Below are positions 44,484 through 54,427 of a stretch of DNA of 64,000 nt, piece after piece. The number at the start of each line of letters is the position of its first letter. The stretch's first letter is position 1. Origin of the DNA: Christiangramia flava JLT2011. GTDB lineage: Bacteria; Bacteroidota; Bacteroidia; Flavobacteriales; Flavobacteriaceae. A model generated the notes under the pieces. The model had not been told where the DNA came from. It made no database searches and saw nothing but the letters and a program-made list of their open reading frames with translations. A program made the position numbers and the translations under genes. Where the stretch lies: NCBI RefSeq assembly GCF_001951155.1, contig NZ_CP016359.1, positions 248,001 to 312,000 on the forward strand, written 5' to 3'.

Positions 44484-45407
44484 CTATTGCGCAGACGCAA
44501 GCATTCCTTCTTCAGTATCTAGCTGAGTCTCGAAGTTACGAGGATCGTGCTGGTAATTCCAGATATAATCTTTCAGGAGCTTTACTTCCTCTTCAGTCAT
44601 GTCATTAGCTTTCATATTTTCAGCTAAATTATACCAGGGCTTGTCACTGTTATAATCATATTCACCATACACAATGAATGGAGTTCCGTTTTTGCTGATT
44701 TTACCTTTGTTCAACTCCCACATACTTGCCCAATTATAAATATCTTTTGCATCGTCCATATACATTCTCACACAACCGTGACTGGCTGGATAACCTGGAA
44801 GGGCATACTGGTGTGTACCAATTCCTTCATGATTCATAAAATTAAAGTAATAAGGCATTACCCAGGAAGCATCAACCGTACTGATCTTTTTTCGGGCCTT
44901 ATAATTTCCATAATTCAAACCATTAGGGGTACGGGTAGAGCGTTTACCTGTACTTACCGGACCCCACTGCACCAATTCACCATTTTCATATAAACCGAAA
45001 GCCTGGACTCGTTGGGACACCAAAACGGCTTTTGGAATACAGGCCATAAAATCGATATTTGAAGGCAACGGACTATAATCCAGAAAATCAGAAGCTGCGC
45101 ATTCCGGTATTACCAGATTGGTATTGGGACGCAGGCGATTTCGATCCATTCTGTTCAAGGCTAAAATGGCGTGGAGTTCTTTTTCCGAATACCTGTTAAG
45201 AAGGCTGTCTACATCCTGCTTGCTTTTTAAACTGTCTATAGAATAGGTAAGCTCCTGTCGGAAATCTTTGGGTTCTCTTTTAATTACCGGATTTGCCATT
45301 TCAAATTTTTGAGAAGCGTCTGCTTCAGCAACCTGGGGTTTGGGATTGCAACCCGTAAATAATATTAAAAGAATCAGAAATTTCGGAAGTATAGTATGCG
45401 TTTTCAT
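44484..45407 (-). CDS. L,D-transpeptidase (YkuD) lipoprotein
   Basis: ATG at 45407 gives 307 aa with a lipobox (FLILLILFTGC), so it is anchored in the envelope. The YkuD catalytic domain (about residues 115-240) has HQYALPGYPASHGCVRMYMD, with the catalytic Cys in SHGCVRM and the upstream His. These enzymes form 3-3 peptidoglycan crosslinks or attach proteins to peptidoglycan. The N-terminal region (about 30-100) is helical and unassigned. A long hairpin lies 44 bp upstream of the start. Confidence 0.9.
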   Translation of the reverse strand: MKTHTILPKFLILLILFTGCNPKPQVAEADASQKFEMANPVIKREPKDFRQELTYSIDSLKSKQDVDSLLNRYSEKELHAILALNRMDRNRLRPNTNLVIPECAASDFLDYSPLPSNIDFMACIPKAVLVSQRVQAFGLYENGELVQWGPVSTGKRSTRTPNGLNYGNYKARKKISTVDASWVMPYYFNFMNHEGIGTHQYALPGYPASHGCVRMYMDDAKDIYNWASMWELNKGKISKNGTPFIVYGEYDYNSDKPWYNLAENMKANDMTEEEVKLLKDYIWNYQHDPRNFETQLDTEEGMLASAQ

Positions 45408-45450
45408 CGTAGTAATTTTATACGGTGAAATTACGCACACATGCCGCAAT

Positions 45451-45490
45451 AGCCTGTCAACAAAGCGTTAAGGCTTTGTTGAGGCTTTTA
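45451..45490. other. Long stem-loop between nhaP and the L,D-transpeptidase
   Basis: CAACAAAGC/GCTTTGTTG (45459-45467 with 45473-45481... loop GTTAAG) is extended by AGCCT/AGGCT outside with a 2-nt bulge, giving a stem of about 14 bp. A T-rich run follows only on the plus strand, where no gene ends. On the minus strand it could end the nhaP transcript weakly or lie in the leader/promoter of the L,D-transpeptidase gene. Confidence 0.6.
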
Positions 45491-45624
45491 TAATTAACTC
45501 ATTTTAAGACGAAAATTGGTCATTTTAGGATAATTTATCTAAACTGCCCGGTTTTCGAAATTCTTATTTTCAGAAAATTTTAAAATTCCTCCTACAAAGT
45601 ACCAGAGGCATTTTCAGCAATTAT

Positions 45625-46875
45625 TCAATTTTCAGCCTTCACGCCTAGCTTTTCGACCAGCTTACCGATCGTTAATCCTTGTACCAGTATGGAAAATACT
45701 ACAATGAAATAGGTAATGACCAGGAAAAGTTCGCGATGCATTTCATCGGTAAGACTAAGAGCAAGAGCGATGGAAATTCCGCCTCTGAGCCCACCCCAGG
45801 TCATGATCAGGTTCGTACGTGGTACAAAATGGAGTCGGCGTTTAAAGAACTGTACCGGCAACAACAGTGAAGCATATCGACAAAGCAATACAACCGGGAT
45901 GGCTATGAGTCCCGCGAGCACATAATGACCTTCCAGGCTTAGCACAAGCATTTCCATACCTATCAAAACGAAAAGGATGGTATTGAGCAAAATATCCATC
46001 AGCTCCCAGAATTTATCTACATAAGTTTCCGTAATTTCAGACATGGTACTGGCGCGAACCGTATCATTTCCAACGATGAGTCCCATGGTAACCATCGCCA
46101 GTGGTGCTGAAAAATGATAATGATGTGCCACCGCAGTTCCGCCCATGACAGCGGCCAGCGTGATGATCACTTCCACATCATAATCATCTATGGATTTCAT
46201 GAGCCTATAGGTAATATATCCTAATAACAGCCCGATAATGATCCCACCAAGAACTTCTGTTCCAAAAAGCTCCAGGATATGGCCCGGGCCTATTTTCTCT
46301 CCGCCAGAAGAGGCGATGCGGTACAATGTTAAAAACACCACCACTCCTACTCCATCGTTAAACAATGACTCTCCTACGATTTTCGCTTCCAGTTTCTTTG
46401 GAGCGCCGGCCTTTTTGAGAATTCCTAAGACCGCAATAGGATCGGTTGGGGAAATGAGCGAACCAAAAAGCAGGCAATAGATATAGCTTACTTCCATGCC
46501 CAGCAACTGCAGAATAAAATAACTAGCCGTTCCCACCAGGAAAGTACTGATGAGCACTCCGATAGTCGAAAATACCAGTACCGGCCAACGCTGTACTTTC
46601 AGTTGTTCAAAATTGGTATGCAGTGCTCCGGCGAAAAGCAAAAAGCTCAGCATTACATCCAGTAGGACCGTTTCAAAATCGATGCTGTTAATAATGCTTT
46701 TTTCAGCATTTAGCAATGTATCATCTATCACGCTAATCCCAAGCACTCCCAGGCTAAAAACGATGGTGATCAGCATCAACCCGATGCTATTGGGGAGTTT
46801 CAGAAATTTTACATTGATAAAACCGAAAATGGCGGCCAGGCTCACCAATAAACTTCCTATGACGAAATAATCCAT
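45625..46875 (-). CDS. nhaP: Na+/H+ antiporter, CPA1 (NhaP) type
   Basis: The 416-aa membrane protein has about 12 TM helices. CPA1 hallmarks are [40 protein letters not shown] and [15 protein letters not shown], with the ion-binding Asn-Asp pair in FNDG (about residue 155). [16 protein letters not shown] occurs near the C-terminus. There is no long cytoplasmic tail. With nhaC this is the second sodium/proton antiporter in the window. It is 63 bp from the hemolysin III gene, which runs in the same direction. Confidence 0.93.
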   Translation of the reverse strand: MDYFVIGSLLVSLAAIFGFINVKFLKLPNSIGLMLITIVFSLGVLGISVIDDTLLNAEKSIINSIDFETVLLDVMLSFLLFAGALHTNFEQLKVQRWPVLVFSTIGVLISTFLVGTASYFILQLLGMEVSYIYCLLFGSLISPTDPIAVLGILKKAGAPKKLEAKIVGESLFNDGVGVVVFLTLYRIASSGGEKIGPGHILELFGTEVLGGIIIGLLLGYITYRLMKSIDDYDVEVIITLAAVMGGTAVAHHYHFSAPLAMVTMGLIVGNDTVRASTMSEITETYVDKFWELMDILLNTILFVLIGMEMLVLSLEGHYVLAGLIAIPVVLLCRYASLLLPVQFFKRRLHFVPRTNLIMTWGGLRGGISIALALSLTDEMHRELFLVITYFIVVFSILVQGLTIGKLVEKLGVKAEN

Positions 46876-46938
46876 TTGAACTTTTTTGATTGGAGCGTCA
46901 ATTTATTCAAAAATGCTCAAAGCGGGAATAAGGAATAT

Positions 46939-47577
46939 TTAAACGTGAAAATAAATAGCCATAAAATGGCAAAAACTACCACCCAGTACGAAAAGATGAA
47001 AAATGGCGTGATTGTAGGGAATGCGATCCAGCATAAACAGCACCGCACCCAGTGTATAGGAGATCCCTCCTCCGAAAAGCCACCAGAGCCCTTCCGAAGA
47101 AAGGTTAGCCAGCAGTGGTTTAATGGCAAAAACGATTACCCATCCCATTACCACATACATAATAGTGGAAAGCAACTGATAACGTCCCGTGAAAAACAGT
47201 TTCAGAATCACACCGGTTAAAGCCATGGCCCAGATTACAACCAGAATGAGAGTTCCGGTAAATCCGCTTAAAGTGACCAGTGCAAAAGGTGTATACGTTC
47301 CGGCGATAAGCACGTATATCGAGGCGTGATCGAGGATGTTCAACCTGTATCGTATTCGGAAATTGGTAGCGCTATGGTAAAATGTAGACGCCGCGTAAAG
47401 CAAAACCATGCTGGCCCCGAATATACTGAAAGAAGCAATGAAAGAAGAGCCTCCCTCATCCACAGCCCGAACCACGAGAAAGATCAGCGCCAAGATGGAC
47501 AATACCAGTCCAAAAGCATGCGAAATGATGTTCAGTTTTTCTTCTCGGGGATGATATGTGGAAGGTCTAATAGACAT
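46939..47577 (-). CDS. Hemolysin III family (PAQR/TrhA) membrane protein
   Basis: The 212-aa protein has seven TM helices and the HlyIII motifs HPREEKLNIISHAFG (Glu and His), STFYHSATN (Ser, His) and the C-terminal HAIFHLFVLGGSFCHF. These provide the Ser/His/Asp-type metal site of PAQR proteins. Despite the name, the family is linked to membrane fluidity homeostasis rather than hemolysis. It is upstream of nhaP by 63 bp. Confidence 0.92.
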   Translation of the reverse strand: MSIRPSTYHPREEKLNIISHAFGLVLSILALIFLVVRAVDEGGSSFIASFSIFGASMVLLYAASTFYHSATNFRIRYRLNILDHASIYVLIAGTYTPFALVTLSGFTGTLILVVIWAMALTGVILKLFFTGRYQLLSTIMYVVMGWVIVFAIKPLLANLSSEGLWWLFGGGISYTLGAVLFMLDRIPYNHAIFHLFVLGGSFCHFMAIYFHV

Positions 47578-47707
47578 GGAATTTTTCAGTATGGAAATTT
47601 AGCGCAAAAGTAATACCGAAAAAAATTTTGTAACCAATTCCCGGTTTTGCCCGTCCTATAGTCAGAAGATAACTAAGAATAACCACAAATATTTAAAATT
47701 TCCAAGA

Positions 47708-49690
47708 ATGTTTCAGAAACACCTGTTCCTTTTCCTCATTTTCATATCCAGTATTTCATTTTCCCAGGAACAAGAAACACGAGTAGTGAAAAACCAACTA
47801 TATAAAGATTCCCTTCAGCCTCAATCACTGCATCGCTATCATATTGAAACTGATTCTGCTCAATTTTTATTCGGAAGGGTGAATCAGCTAAGCGTAGATG
47901 TCAAACTAAGAATCAAAGATCCCAAAGGCAAGTTGCTGGCCGAAATCGACGGTCCGGCAGCAGGTCCTGAAATTTTCAGCATCTATACTTCGGAAAAAGG
48001 CAATTATGTCATCGAGGTAATCCCTTTTGAAGAAGCCAATGGTCATTATACTTTTCAGCTGACTAAAATGGAACCAATCGCAGCCACAAAAGAAGGAAAG
48101 ATTGACCAGCTGATGATGCAATATGACAATCAGGATACTCCCGGGGCTGAAGTCTTGGTGATGAAAGATGGTGAGATTTTATTCAAAAAAGCCTACGGCA
48201 TGGCAAACCTTTCCTATAATATACCGTTTAAAACTAACAGTGTAACCAATATTGGCAGCACTTCCAAGCAATTTACCGCGTTCGCCATCAATCTTCTCGC
48301 TCAGCAGGGAAAATTGTCGCTGGATGACAATATCAATAAATATTTCCCGGAATTCCCGGAATTTGCAAATCCTGTAAGCATTCGGAATCTTTTAAGTCAT
48401 ACCAGTGGTTACCGCGAATTGCTGAATACGCTTTCCATGACCGGCCGGGACCTTACTTCTTCACTCGACCGAAAAATGATGTTGAGACTGATCGAAAACC
48501 AACCGGAATTACAGGACGAACCGGGAACGGCTTTCAATTATAACAATACGGGCTACACCATTCTTGCAGCTCTTGTTAATAGAATTACAGGCCAGACTTT
48601 CCCCGAATGGATGAAGGAACATGTTTTCAATCCTCTTGGAATGGATCATACGGTGGTACGCGCACATTCTCAGCAGGTCATCGAAAACCGAACCGCGGGT
48701 TACACCATAGGCGACAAGGGGGATTACATTGAAAGCCAGGACATGGATGGTTCGATGGGTGCAGGCGGTATTTACACAACCCTGGACGACCTGGCTCAAT
48801 GGATTCGTAATTTTCTTACTCATGAACTCGGCGGTGAGGCGATTTATAAAGAAATGACCACCCCGTTTATCCTGAAGAACGGCGAAGCCCTCACTTATGG
48901 ACAGGGTCTTCATATTGGTAGTTTCCGGGGGCAGAAGATCATTGAACACGGCGGCGCAGACAAAGCTCATCGTTCCATGCTGATGTATTTTCCCGATATG
49001 GATGCTGCGGTGATCACGCAGAGCAACAATTCCGGTTTTAAGAGCGAAATGGCTTATAAGGTCGCGGCTATTTATTTTGAGGATTCTTTTGAGGCTGCGG
49101 AAGTTCCTCCTACGCCAATAAAAAATTCGGAAGATAAATTTGTATATGATCCCGCAAAATTTGAAGCGCTCATGGGCAGTTATGCCATGGTGGAGGCTCC
49201 AGATTTTGTTCTTAGCTTTTTCCGCGAAGATGATCAACTGCTTACACAGGCTACGGGACAACAAAAGCTGGAACTCGAGCCAGTTTCAGATTCGACTTTT
49301 CAGGTCGAAAAAGTGAATGCCCGTCTCACCTTCCACTTAAAAGAAGACGGAACTGCGGAATCGCTTACGCTGCATCAAAATGGCGATCACCTCGCCAGGA
49401 AATTGCAGGAAGAAACCGAACCCGTGGATTTGAATCAGTTTACCGGAAGGTATTTTTCCGAGGAGATCGAGACGGTTTATACGGTCAAACTGAAGGAGGG
49501 CGAACTCTTTCTATTCAATTATCAGCTGGGTAAGGATGTGAAACTTTCCGCAGCCAATCAGGACATTTTCAAGGCGGGCTTCCCATTTTCAAAAATTGAA
49601 TTTCAACGGGATGATGTGGGAAACATTACAGGTTTTTTTGGTTCAAACGGCCGCACACGGAATGTATTCTTTGAAAAAATGAAAAACTAA
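47708..49690 (+). CDS. Secreted serine hydrolase, beta-lactamase/class C PBP family
   Basis: The 660-aa protein has a signal peptide (residues 1-19). An N-terminal beta domain (about 25-125) is followed by the beta-lactamase fold (about 135-475). The SxxK nucleophile is in IGSTSKQFTAF (Ser about 184, Lys 187), the YxN motif in FNYNNTGY (about 277), and HGGADKAHRS replaces the KTG box. A C-terminal beta-barrel-like domain covers about 490-660. Such proteins act as D-aminopeptidases, esterases or peptidases; this one's substrate is unknown. It converges with the LytTR pair 3 genes with a 15-bp gap. Confidence 0.88.
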   Translation: MFQKHLFLFLIFISSISFSQEQETRVVKNQLYKDSLQPQSLHRYHIETDSAQFLFGRVNQLSVDVKLRIKDPKGKLLAEIDGPAAGPEIFSIYTSEKGNYVIEVIPFEEANGHYTFQLTKMEPIAATKEGKIDQLMMQYDNQDTPGAEVLVMKDGEILFKKAYGMANLSYNIPFKTNSVTNIGSTSKQFTAFAINLLAQQGKLSLDDNINKYFPEFPEFANPVSIRNLLSHTSGYRELLNTLSMTGRDLTSSLDRKMMLRLIENQPELQDEPGTAFNYNNTGYTILAALVNRITGQTFPEWMKEHVFNPLGMDHTVVRAHSQQVIENRTAGYTIGDKGDYIESQDMDGSMGAGGIYTTLDDLAQWIRNFLTHELGGEAIYKEMTTPFILKNGEALTYGQGLHIGSFRGQKIIEHGGADKAHRSMLMYFPDMDAAVITQSNNSGFKSEMAYKVAAIYFEDSFEAAEVPPTPIKNSEDKFVYDPAKFEALMGSYAMVEAPDFVLSFFREDDQLLTQATGQQKLELEPVSDSTFQVEKVNARLTFHLKEDGTAESLTLHQNGDHLARKLQEETEPVDLNQFTGRYFSEEIETVYTVKLKEGELFLFNYQLGKDVKLSAANQDIFKAGFPFSKIEFQRDDVGNITGFFGSNGRTRNVFFEKMKN

Positions 49691-49705
49691 TAATGGACAG
49701 GTATC

Positions 49706-50815
49706 TTATTCCGGAATTTTGATCAGGGTTTCCACACCGGTTTCCTGCTCCCGATTTCTGATCTCGAAATAATAATTTTCGCCGTATAGGTTTTTGAGTC
49801 GGTCATTGATATTGGTCAATCCCACGCCTTTCTGCATCAGCTCCTTATGGCTTTGAGAGACCGGCGCCCCATCGTTCTTGACGCTAATGATTAGCTGTTC
49901 CTGTTCCTGGAAAATGGAGATCACGATTTCCAGGTCTGTATGGTCGTAGGAATAACCGTGTTTAATGGAATTTTCGATCAGCGGCTGTAAGAGCAGCGCC
50001 GGAACCTTTTTCAGCATTAAAGACTCGTCGATCTTTTTATGAATTTTGAGATGATCTGAAAATCGCACGTGCACGATGTTGAGATAGTATTCCAAAATAC
50101 GCAGTTCTTCATCCAGGCTTATCCGGTTATTATCACTACTGTACAGGATCTCCCGAAGGAAATCGCTTAGATCTGCAATGGTATCTTTGGCTTTAGCCGG
50201 GTCAATATCGGTCAAAACCGCGATAGAATTAAGGGTATTGAAGAGGAAATGTGGCTGCAACTGGGCTGATAGCATCTTCATCCTGGTATTCACGAGCTGC
50301 GTTTCCAGCTTGGAATGGCGCTTTTCCGCTTCCTTTACCTGTCGCAAATAGTAATAGGTGTAAATGATGAAAACCATCGCGAAATAGATGAGGAAATTCA
50401 GATCGATGACGTACATGAAAGCATAAATGGTCTCTTGAAAATCATAATTTGCCAGGTCCATTTTTCCGCTTAAGACCGCGATGAATTCCCCGATGAGGCG
50501 TATCACAAAACCAATAAGCAGGGAAAAGACCGTATGAATAGAAATGATCTTGACCCAGGAATAGTTTTTATTCAGGAAACGCTTGGTCGAGATCGCGATA
50601 AGCGTCATGTAGCTTACCACTACCACGTAATCTATCAGGATATTATGGACAAGGAATTCCGGCCATGAAAATTTTTCCATGCGTTCGGGTGACATGAACC
50701 CGCGCTGGTAGGCGACTTTGGCGATCAGAACGATATCAAAAAGCAGGTAAAATCCCGCCAGTAACAACACCAGTCTAAAATCGATATACTTTTTTTTCAG
50801 TTTTCCCAGTGCCAT
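49706..50815 (-). CDS. LytS-type sensor histidine kinase (pair 3)
   Basis: The 369-aa membrane kinase has four TM helices (about residues 14-34, 52-72, 85-110, 125-152), a short coil (QVKEAEKRHSKLETQLVNTR), and the phospho-acceptor motif LQPHFLFNTLNSIAVL (about 186-201). ATP-binding segments are LLQPLIENSIKHGY and GVGLTNINDRLKNLYG. Unlike pairs 1 and 2 the regulator gene comes first here. The kinase start shares one base with the regulator stop (TGATG). Confidence 0.93.
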   Translation of the reverse strand: MALGKLKKKYIDFRLVLLLAGFYLLFDIVLIAKVAYQRGFMSPERMEKFSWPEFLVHNILIDYVVVVSYMTLIAISTKRFLNKNYSWVKIISIHTVFSLLIGFVIRLIGEFIAVLSGKMDLANYDFQETIYAFMYVIDLNFLIYFAMVFIIYTYYYLRQVKEAEKRHSKLETQLVNTRMKMLSAQLQPHFLFNTLNSIAVLTDIDPAKAKDTIADLSDFLREILYSSDNNRISLDEELRILEYYLNIVHVRFSDHLKIHKKIDESLMLKKVPALLLQPLIENSIKHGYSYDHTDLEIVISIFQEQEQLIISVKNDGAPVSQSHKELMQKGVGLTNINDRLKNLYGENYYFEIRNREQETGVETLIKIPE

Positions 50816-51579
50816 CAGATACCTATTTTTTCGAGAAATTCCTTTTTATGAGATTTACTGATCCTGATCAGCTTATCATCCTCCATCCGTGCGTCGATTT
50901 CTGCATAATCAGAATGGATGATTTCCTTTACGAAATTTAGATTGATGATCGTGGAACGGTGCACTCTCACGAAACTTGCCGGATCTAGAATTTCTTCCAG
51001 GTTGTTCAAAGATTCTCTCAGCACATGCTTTTTTTCCGAAGTAAACAGCTCGGCATAATAACCCGAAGCCGAAATGTAGAGAATGTTGCGCGGGTCTACG
51101 ATATAGGTCTTGTTGCCCTGGCGCACCGGTATCTTCGAGACCGCGTTCAGCTGAAGCCCGCCTTTTGAAAAACTGTGGAACATTTCCATCAGGCGTTTTT
51201 CAAAATTGGTATCGGCTTCCTGCCGGGTAGTTTTCAGCACCTTATCTATGGTTTTGAAAAACCGCTGGTCCTTGAAGGGTTTCAGCAGAAAATCAAAAGC
51301 TTCCGCATCAAAAGCCTTGAGCGCGTAATTGTCATAGGCGGTGACAAAGATCACTATGGGTTTGGGACTGGCTTCCACCTTCTGCAGCACCTCAAAACCA
51401 TTCATGTCTTTCATGTTGATATCGAGAAAAACGAGGTCTGGTTTCTTTTCATTAATGGCCTGAATGGCGGTCTTCCCATTAGAACATTCCCCGATGACTT
51501 CAATCTGGTCTACTTCGCCAAGAAGATTCAAAACCCGCTTCCTGGCCAGTTCTTCATCATCTACAACAAGCGCTTTCAT
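50815..51579 (-). CDS. LytTR-family response regulator (pair 3)
   Basis: The 254-aa regulator has a receiver domain (residues 1-120; VDDEELARKRV, phospho-acceptor Asp in LVFLDINMKDMNG about 54, Lys in DFLLKPFKD), a 25-residue linker and a LytTR domain (about 150-254; VRQGNKTYIV, VRVHRSTIINLNFVKEI, ISKSHKKEF). It overlaps the kinase gene by one base. Targets cannot be deduced. Confidence 0.93.
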   Translation of the reverse strand: MKALVVDDEELARKRVLNLLGEVDQIEVIGECSNGKTAIQAINEKKPDLVFLDINMKDMNGFEVLQKVEASPKPIVIFVTAYDNYALKAFDAEAFDFLLKPFKDQRFFKTIDKVLKTTRQEADTNFEKRLMEMFHSFSKGGLQLNAVSKIPVRQGNKTYIVDPRNILYISASGYYAELFTSEKKHVLRESLNNLEEILDPASFVRVHRSTIINLNFVKEIIHSDYAEIDARMEDDKLIRISKSHKKEFLEKIGI

Positions 51580-51649
51580 AATCGTAAAGTTGTTTCATAT
51601 ACTGCAATTTAGTGTAAATATGCATTGTTTCCTTTCCTTCGTATGTGAA

Positions 51650-51680
51650 AGGCTGCCGGGAAGCGATTTTCCGGCAGCCT
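51650..51680 (-). terminator. Hairpin after the small secreted protein gene
   Basis: A perfect 10-bp stem AGGCTGCCGG/CCGGCAGCCT (51650-51659 with 51671-51680) lies 34 bp beyond the stop at 51714. The T-run on the minus strand is poor (TTTCACA), so termination strength is uncertain. Confidence 0.5.
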
Positions 51681-51713
51681 GGCTATTCTCACAAATTTTA
51701 GGCTATGAGTTTT

Positions 51714-52265
51714 TTAATTACTGGCCATGCTTACCACGCCCTGGGCTCTTGGGTTCAGTTTCACTCTCTGGCGCTCATTCCCCTTCTGCATTTTGAGCTT
51801 ATAAACTTCCTTATCGATAAGATTTTGCTTCCCTGATGCCACGTAAACGTGTTCATTTACCGTCCAACCCTGATAATTCGCATACACCATTCGGCGCACG
51901 TTCAAAGGCATTACCGAATTTTTGAAGCGTTGATAGGTTTTCACCAGTGTTCCGTCTTTGTCAAAATCAGCCTTTAATGCACCATTTCCACTGCGGAAGG
52001 TTACCTGGTACGAATCATAATTTCGGCCTTCATTTTCGTGGATGAAATTCTGAATATCGAAGTTCTCTTCCATAAAAGCGATAGGATTTTTGGCAAACTG
52101 GCCCTGATAGGCCTCATTGACCTTATAGGTAAACTGGTCACCATCCCGGGTGATCTTCGCGTCAAGCGGTGCAAAACCCACCTTGGCTTCATCCAGGACG
52201 ATCTCCTGGGCCTGGCATAAACTGATACTTGCTAACAACAGCAGAGAAAAAAATAATGTTTTCAT
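51714..52265 (-). CDS. Hypothetical small periplasmic protein
   Basis: The 183-aa protein has a signal peptide (MKTLFFSLLLLASISLCQAQ). The mature part shows beta-strand-rich text with DSYQVTFRSGNGALKADFDKDG, resembling the strand-turn-strand pattern of PepSY/BLIP-like periplasmic domains, followed by a basic C-terminus (KMQKGNERQRVKLNPRAQG). I cannot assign a family. A -7-like box TACTTTAG (minus strand, 52327-52334) lies 62 bp upstream with one mismatch. It appears monocistronic. Confidence 0.7.
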   Translation of the reverse strand: MKTLFFSLLLLASISLCQAQEIVLDEAKVGFAPLDAKITRDGDQFTYKVNEAYQGQFAKNPIAFMEENFDIQNFIHENEGRNYDSYQVTFRSGNGALKADFDKDGTLVKTYQRFKNSVMPLNVRRMVYANYQGWTVNEHVYVASGKQNLIDKEVYKLKMQKGNERQRVKLNPRAQGVVSMASN

Positions 52266-52685
52266 GATGAATGATTTTTGATGAATAAAAAATTGAAACT
52301 GTTCGTTTTTTGAATTGATAACACTGCTAAAGTAGCCAGAAGCTGTACTATTATGGACTGAATGAACCCAAAAACCAGTTTTTGATCATCGGTTAGCCTA
52401 TTGCTGCTACCAGTGAAAAGAACCAGTTCAGGCATAGGCAATATTTGAAAGATCGGTGCTCACTTCAGGAACACATAGTTTTGCCGTAAATCGAATGGCT
52501 TTCACCGCAACTTTCCGATGAAGATGAATGATATTTCTATGAAGCACCCCAATTTAAACGCAAAATCTCAGGCGATAAATAATAATTCCTTTACTTTCGT
52601 AATAGTATTTTCTGAAGCGGGTTTTCCGGCTGGATAAAATCGGTTGACTTTACGGAACGGCCCGGTAATTCTTACTACATCCATT
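52266..52685. promoter_or_regulatory. 420-bp intergenic region before the amino-acid permease
   Basis: No gene is supported here. It is a divergent region between the small secreted protein and the permease. Possible -7 boxes are TAGTTTTG (52476-52483, exact match, but ~200 bp from the permease) and TACTTTCG (52592-52599, one mismatch, 87 bp from the ATG), both on the plus strand, and TACTTTAG on the minus strand (52327-52334). No strong hairpin is visible. The length leaves room for a regulated leader or a small RNA, without direct evidence. Confidence 0.35.
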
Positions 52686-54419
52686 ATGGGCAAAAAGTTA
52701 AATCAACTTGAAGCGACCGCGATCTGCGGAAACGACATTAGTTCCTCCTGTTTATATGTTTCGGCTCTGGCGATTTTTTACGCCGGCCAGTATGCCTGGA
52801 TCTCTTTGCTGATCGTAGCCGGAGTGCTTTTTCTTTTTAGAAAGATTTACGGGGAAGTGGTAGGCGCGCTACCGCTAAATGGCGGAGCTTACAATGCGCT
52901 GCTGAATACCACGAAGAAATCTACCGCTTCGCTCGCAGCAGCACTTACGGTACTTTCTTACATGGCAACCGCAGTAATTTCAGCTACTGAAGCGGTCAAA
53001 TATGCGGAAAGTCTCTGGCATGTTATCCCCATAATCCCAACCACGGTGGCCTTACTGGCCATTTTTATGGGATTGGTCATTCTGGGAATCGGGGAATCCT
53101 CGAAAGTTGCGATTGCAATTTTCCTGTTTCACCTTACCTCCCTTACCCTTTTAAGCGGATTTTGTCTTTTCTATTTTTTCACGCACGATTTTGACGTGCT
53201 CATCAATAACTTCCATATGCCGGTTCATGGAACCATTACCATGGCCCTGTTTTTCGGGTTTTCTGCAGCCATGTTGGGAATATCAGGATTTGAAAGTTCT
53301 GCCAATTACGTGGAAGAACAGCAGGATGGTGTTTTTCCAAAAACCCTGCGCAATATGTGGATCGTGGTAAGCATCTTCAATCCTCTAATCGCCTTTCTCG
53401 CCCTGGCGCTCATCCCGATGGAAGTTGTAAATTCCAATCAGGATGCTTTGCTGTCTTTTCTCGGAAATATTTCCGGAGGGAACTGGCTCTCATTTTTGGT
53501 AGGAATTGACGCGGCACTGGTGCTAAGTGGTGCGGTACTGACTTCTTACGTGGGAGTTGGCGGACTCATGGAGCGAATGGCTCTTGACCGAATTTTACCA
53601 AATTACCTGCTGAAAAAGAACAAACGAAACAGTTCTTATATCATTTACATCCTGTTTTTTGTGCTCTGCACGTCAATTCTTTTTGTAACCGGCGGAGATC
53701 TCGCCAAACTTGCAGGCGTCTATACCATCGCATTTTTATCAGTAATGGTGCTCTTTGGAATTGGAAATCTATTGCTGAAGGTTAACCGGAGGCAATTACC
53801 ACGGCCCGAAAGAGCCAGTTGGTTCGCCCTGATCATTGCTATTTTGGCGGTGGGCGCTGCCATCGTGGGAAATGTGATCCTGAACCCGGCCTATTTAGCC
53901 ATTTTCCTGGAATATCTTATTCCTACGCTGCTGGTGGTATTCTTTATGCTCTTCAGAAATTATATTTTACGGGCCTTCCTGGTCATCCTGGAGTATATTT
54001 TCCCAAGTGGCGATAACCAGTTTTTCAGAAAGCTGAACAAACTCACCAAATACAAACTCGCTGAAATTAGAGGGCAGGAATTCGTGTTTTTTACCAATCA
54101 TGATAATGTGGAAACCCTCAATAAAGTAATGCTGTACATCAAGAAAAATGAGCCTACCCGTAGACTGAAGATCGTTGCGGTGGTCGATGAGGAACATACG
54201 GTAGCTGAAAATCTGAAGGAAGACATTAAAGTTCTGGACCGGGCTTATCCTGACATCCGTATTGAGTTTGTAGAAGAACCAGGCAAATTCGGGCCCAACA
54301 AGATCAAAGAACTGTCGGAGAGATGGCGTATTCCCGTTAATTTCATGTTTATCGGGGCGCCCGGAGAAAACTTCCGCTACACCATTCAACAGCTTGGGGA
54401 AGTTCGCCTGATTATTTGA
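52686..54419 (+). CDS. APC-superfamily amino-acid permease with C-terminal cytosolic domain
   Basis: ATG at 52686 (577 aa) is preferred; upstream codons are not membrane-like. The protein has about 12 TM helices (residues 12-440) with the APC TM1 pattern LEATAICGNDISSSCLYVSA and a conserved FFGFSAAMLGISGFESSANYVEE in TM6. The last ~130 residues (about 445-577) are soluble and mixed alpha/beta (RRLKIVAVVDEEHTVAENL). This could be a USP-like regulatory domain. The substrate is unknown. The following fatty-acid transporter starts within about 10 bp, so the two are co-transcribed. Confidence 0.85.
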   Translation: MGKKLNQLEATAICGNDISSSCLYVSALAIFYAGQYAWISLLIVAGVLFLFRKIYGEVVGALPLNGGAYNALLNTTKKSTASLAAALTVLSYMATAVISATEAVKYAESLWHVIPIIPTTVALLAIFMGLVILGIGESSKVAIAIFLFHLTSLTLLSGFCLFYFFTHDFDVLINNFHMPVHGTITMALFFGFSAAMLGISGFESSANYVEEQQDGVFPKTLRNMWIVVSIFNPLIAFLALALIPMEVVNSNQDALLSFLGNISGGNWLSFLVGIDAALVLSGAVLTSYVGVGGLMERMALDRILPNYLLKKNKRNSSYIIYILFFVLCTSILFVTGGDLAKLAGVYTIAFLSVMVLFGIGNLLLKVNRRQLPRPERASWFALIIAILAVGAAIVGNVILNPAYLAIFLEYLIPTLLVVFFMLFRNYILRAFLVILEYIFPSGDNQFFRKLNKLTKYKLAEIRGQEFVFFTNHDNVETLNKVMLYIKKNEPTRRLKIVAVVDEEHTVAENLKEDIKVLDRAYPDIRIEFVEEPGKFGPNKIKELSERWRIPVNFMFIGAPGENFRYTIQQLGEVRLII

Positions 54420-54427
54420 TCGCTGGC

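Noticed and set aside
46939..47577. Hemolysin/virulence factor
   Set aside because: The hemolysin III name is historical; the PAQR-type motif set points to a membrane homeostasis protein.
48509..49264. 251-codon open frame on the minus strand
   Set aside because: It is antisense to the serine hydrolase, which has SxxK and YxN motifs; no support for a second gene.
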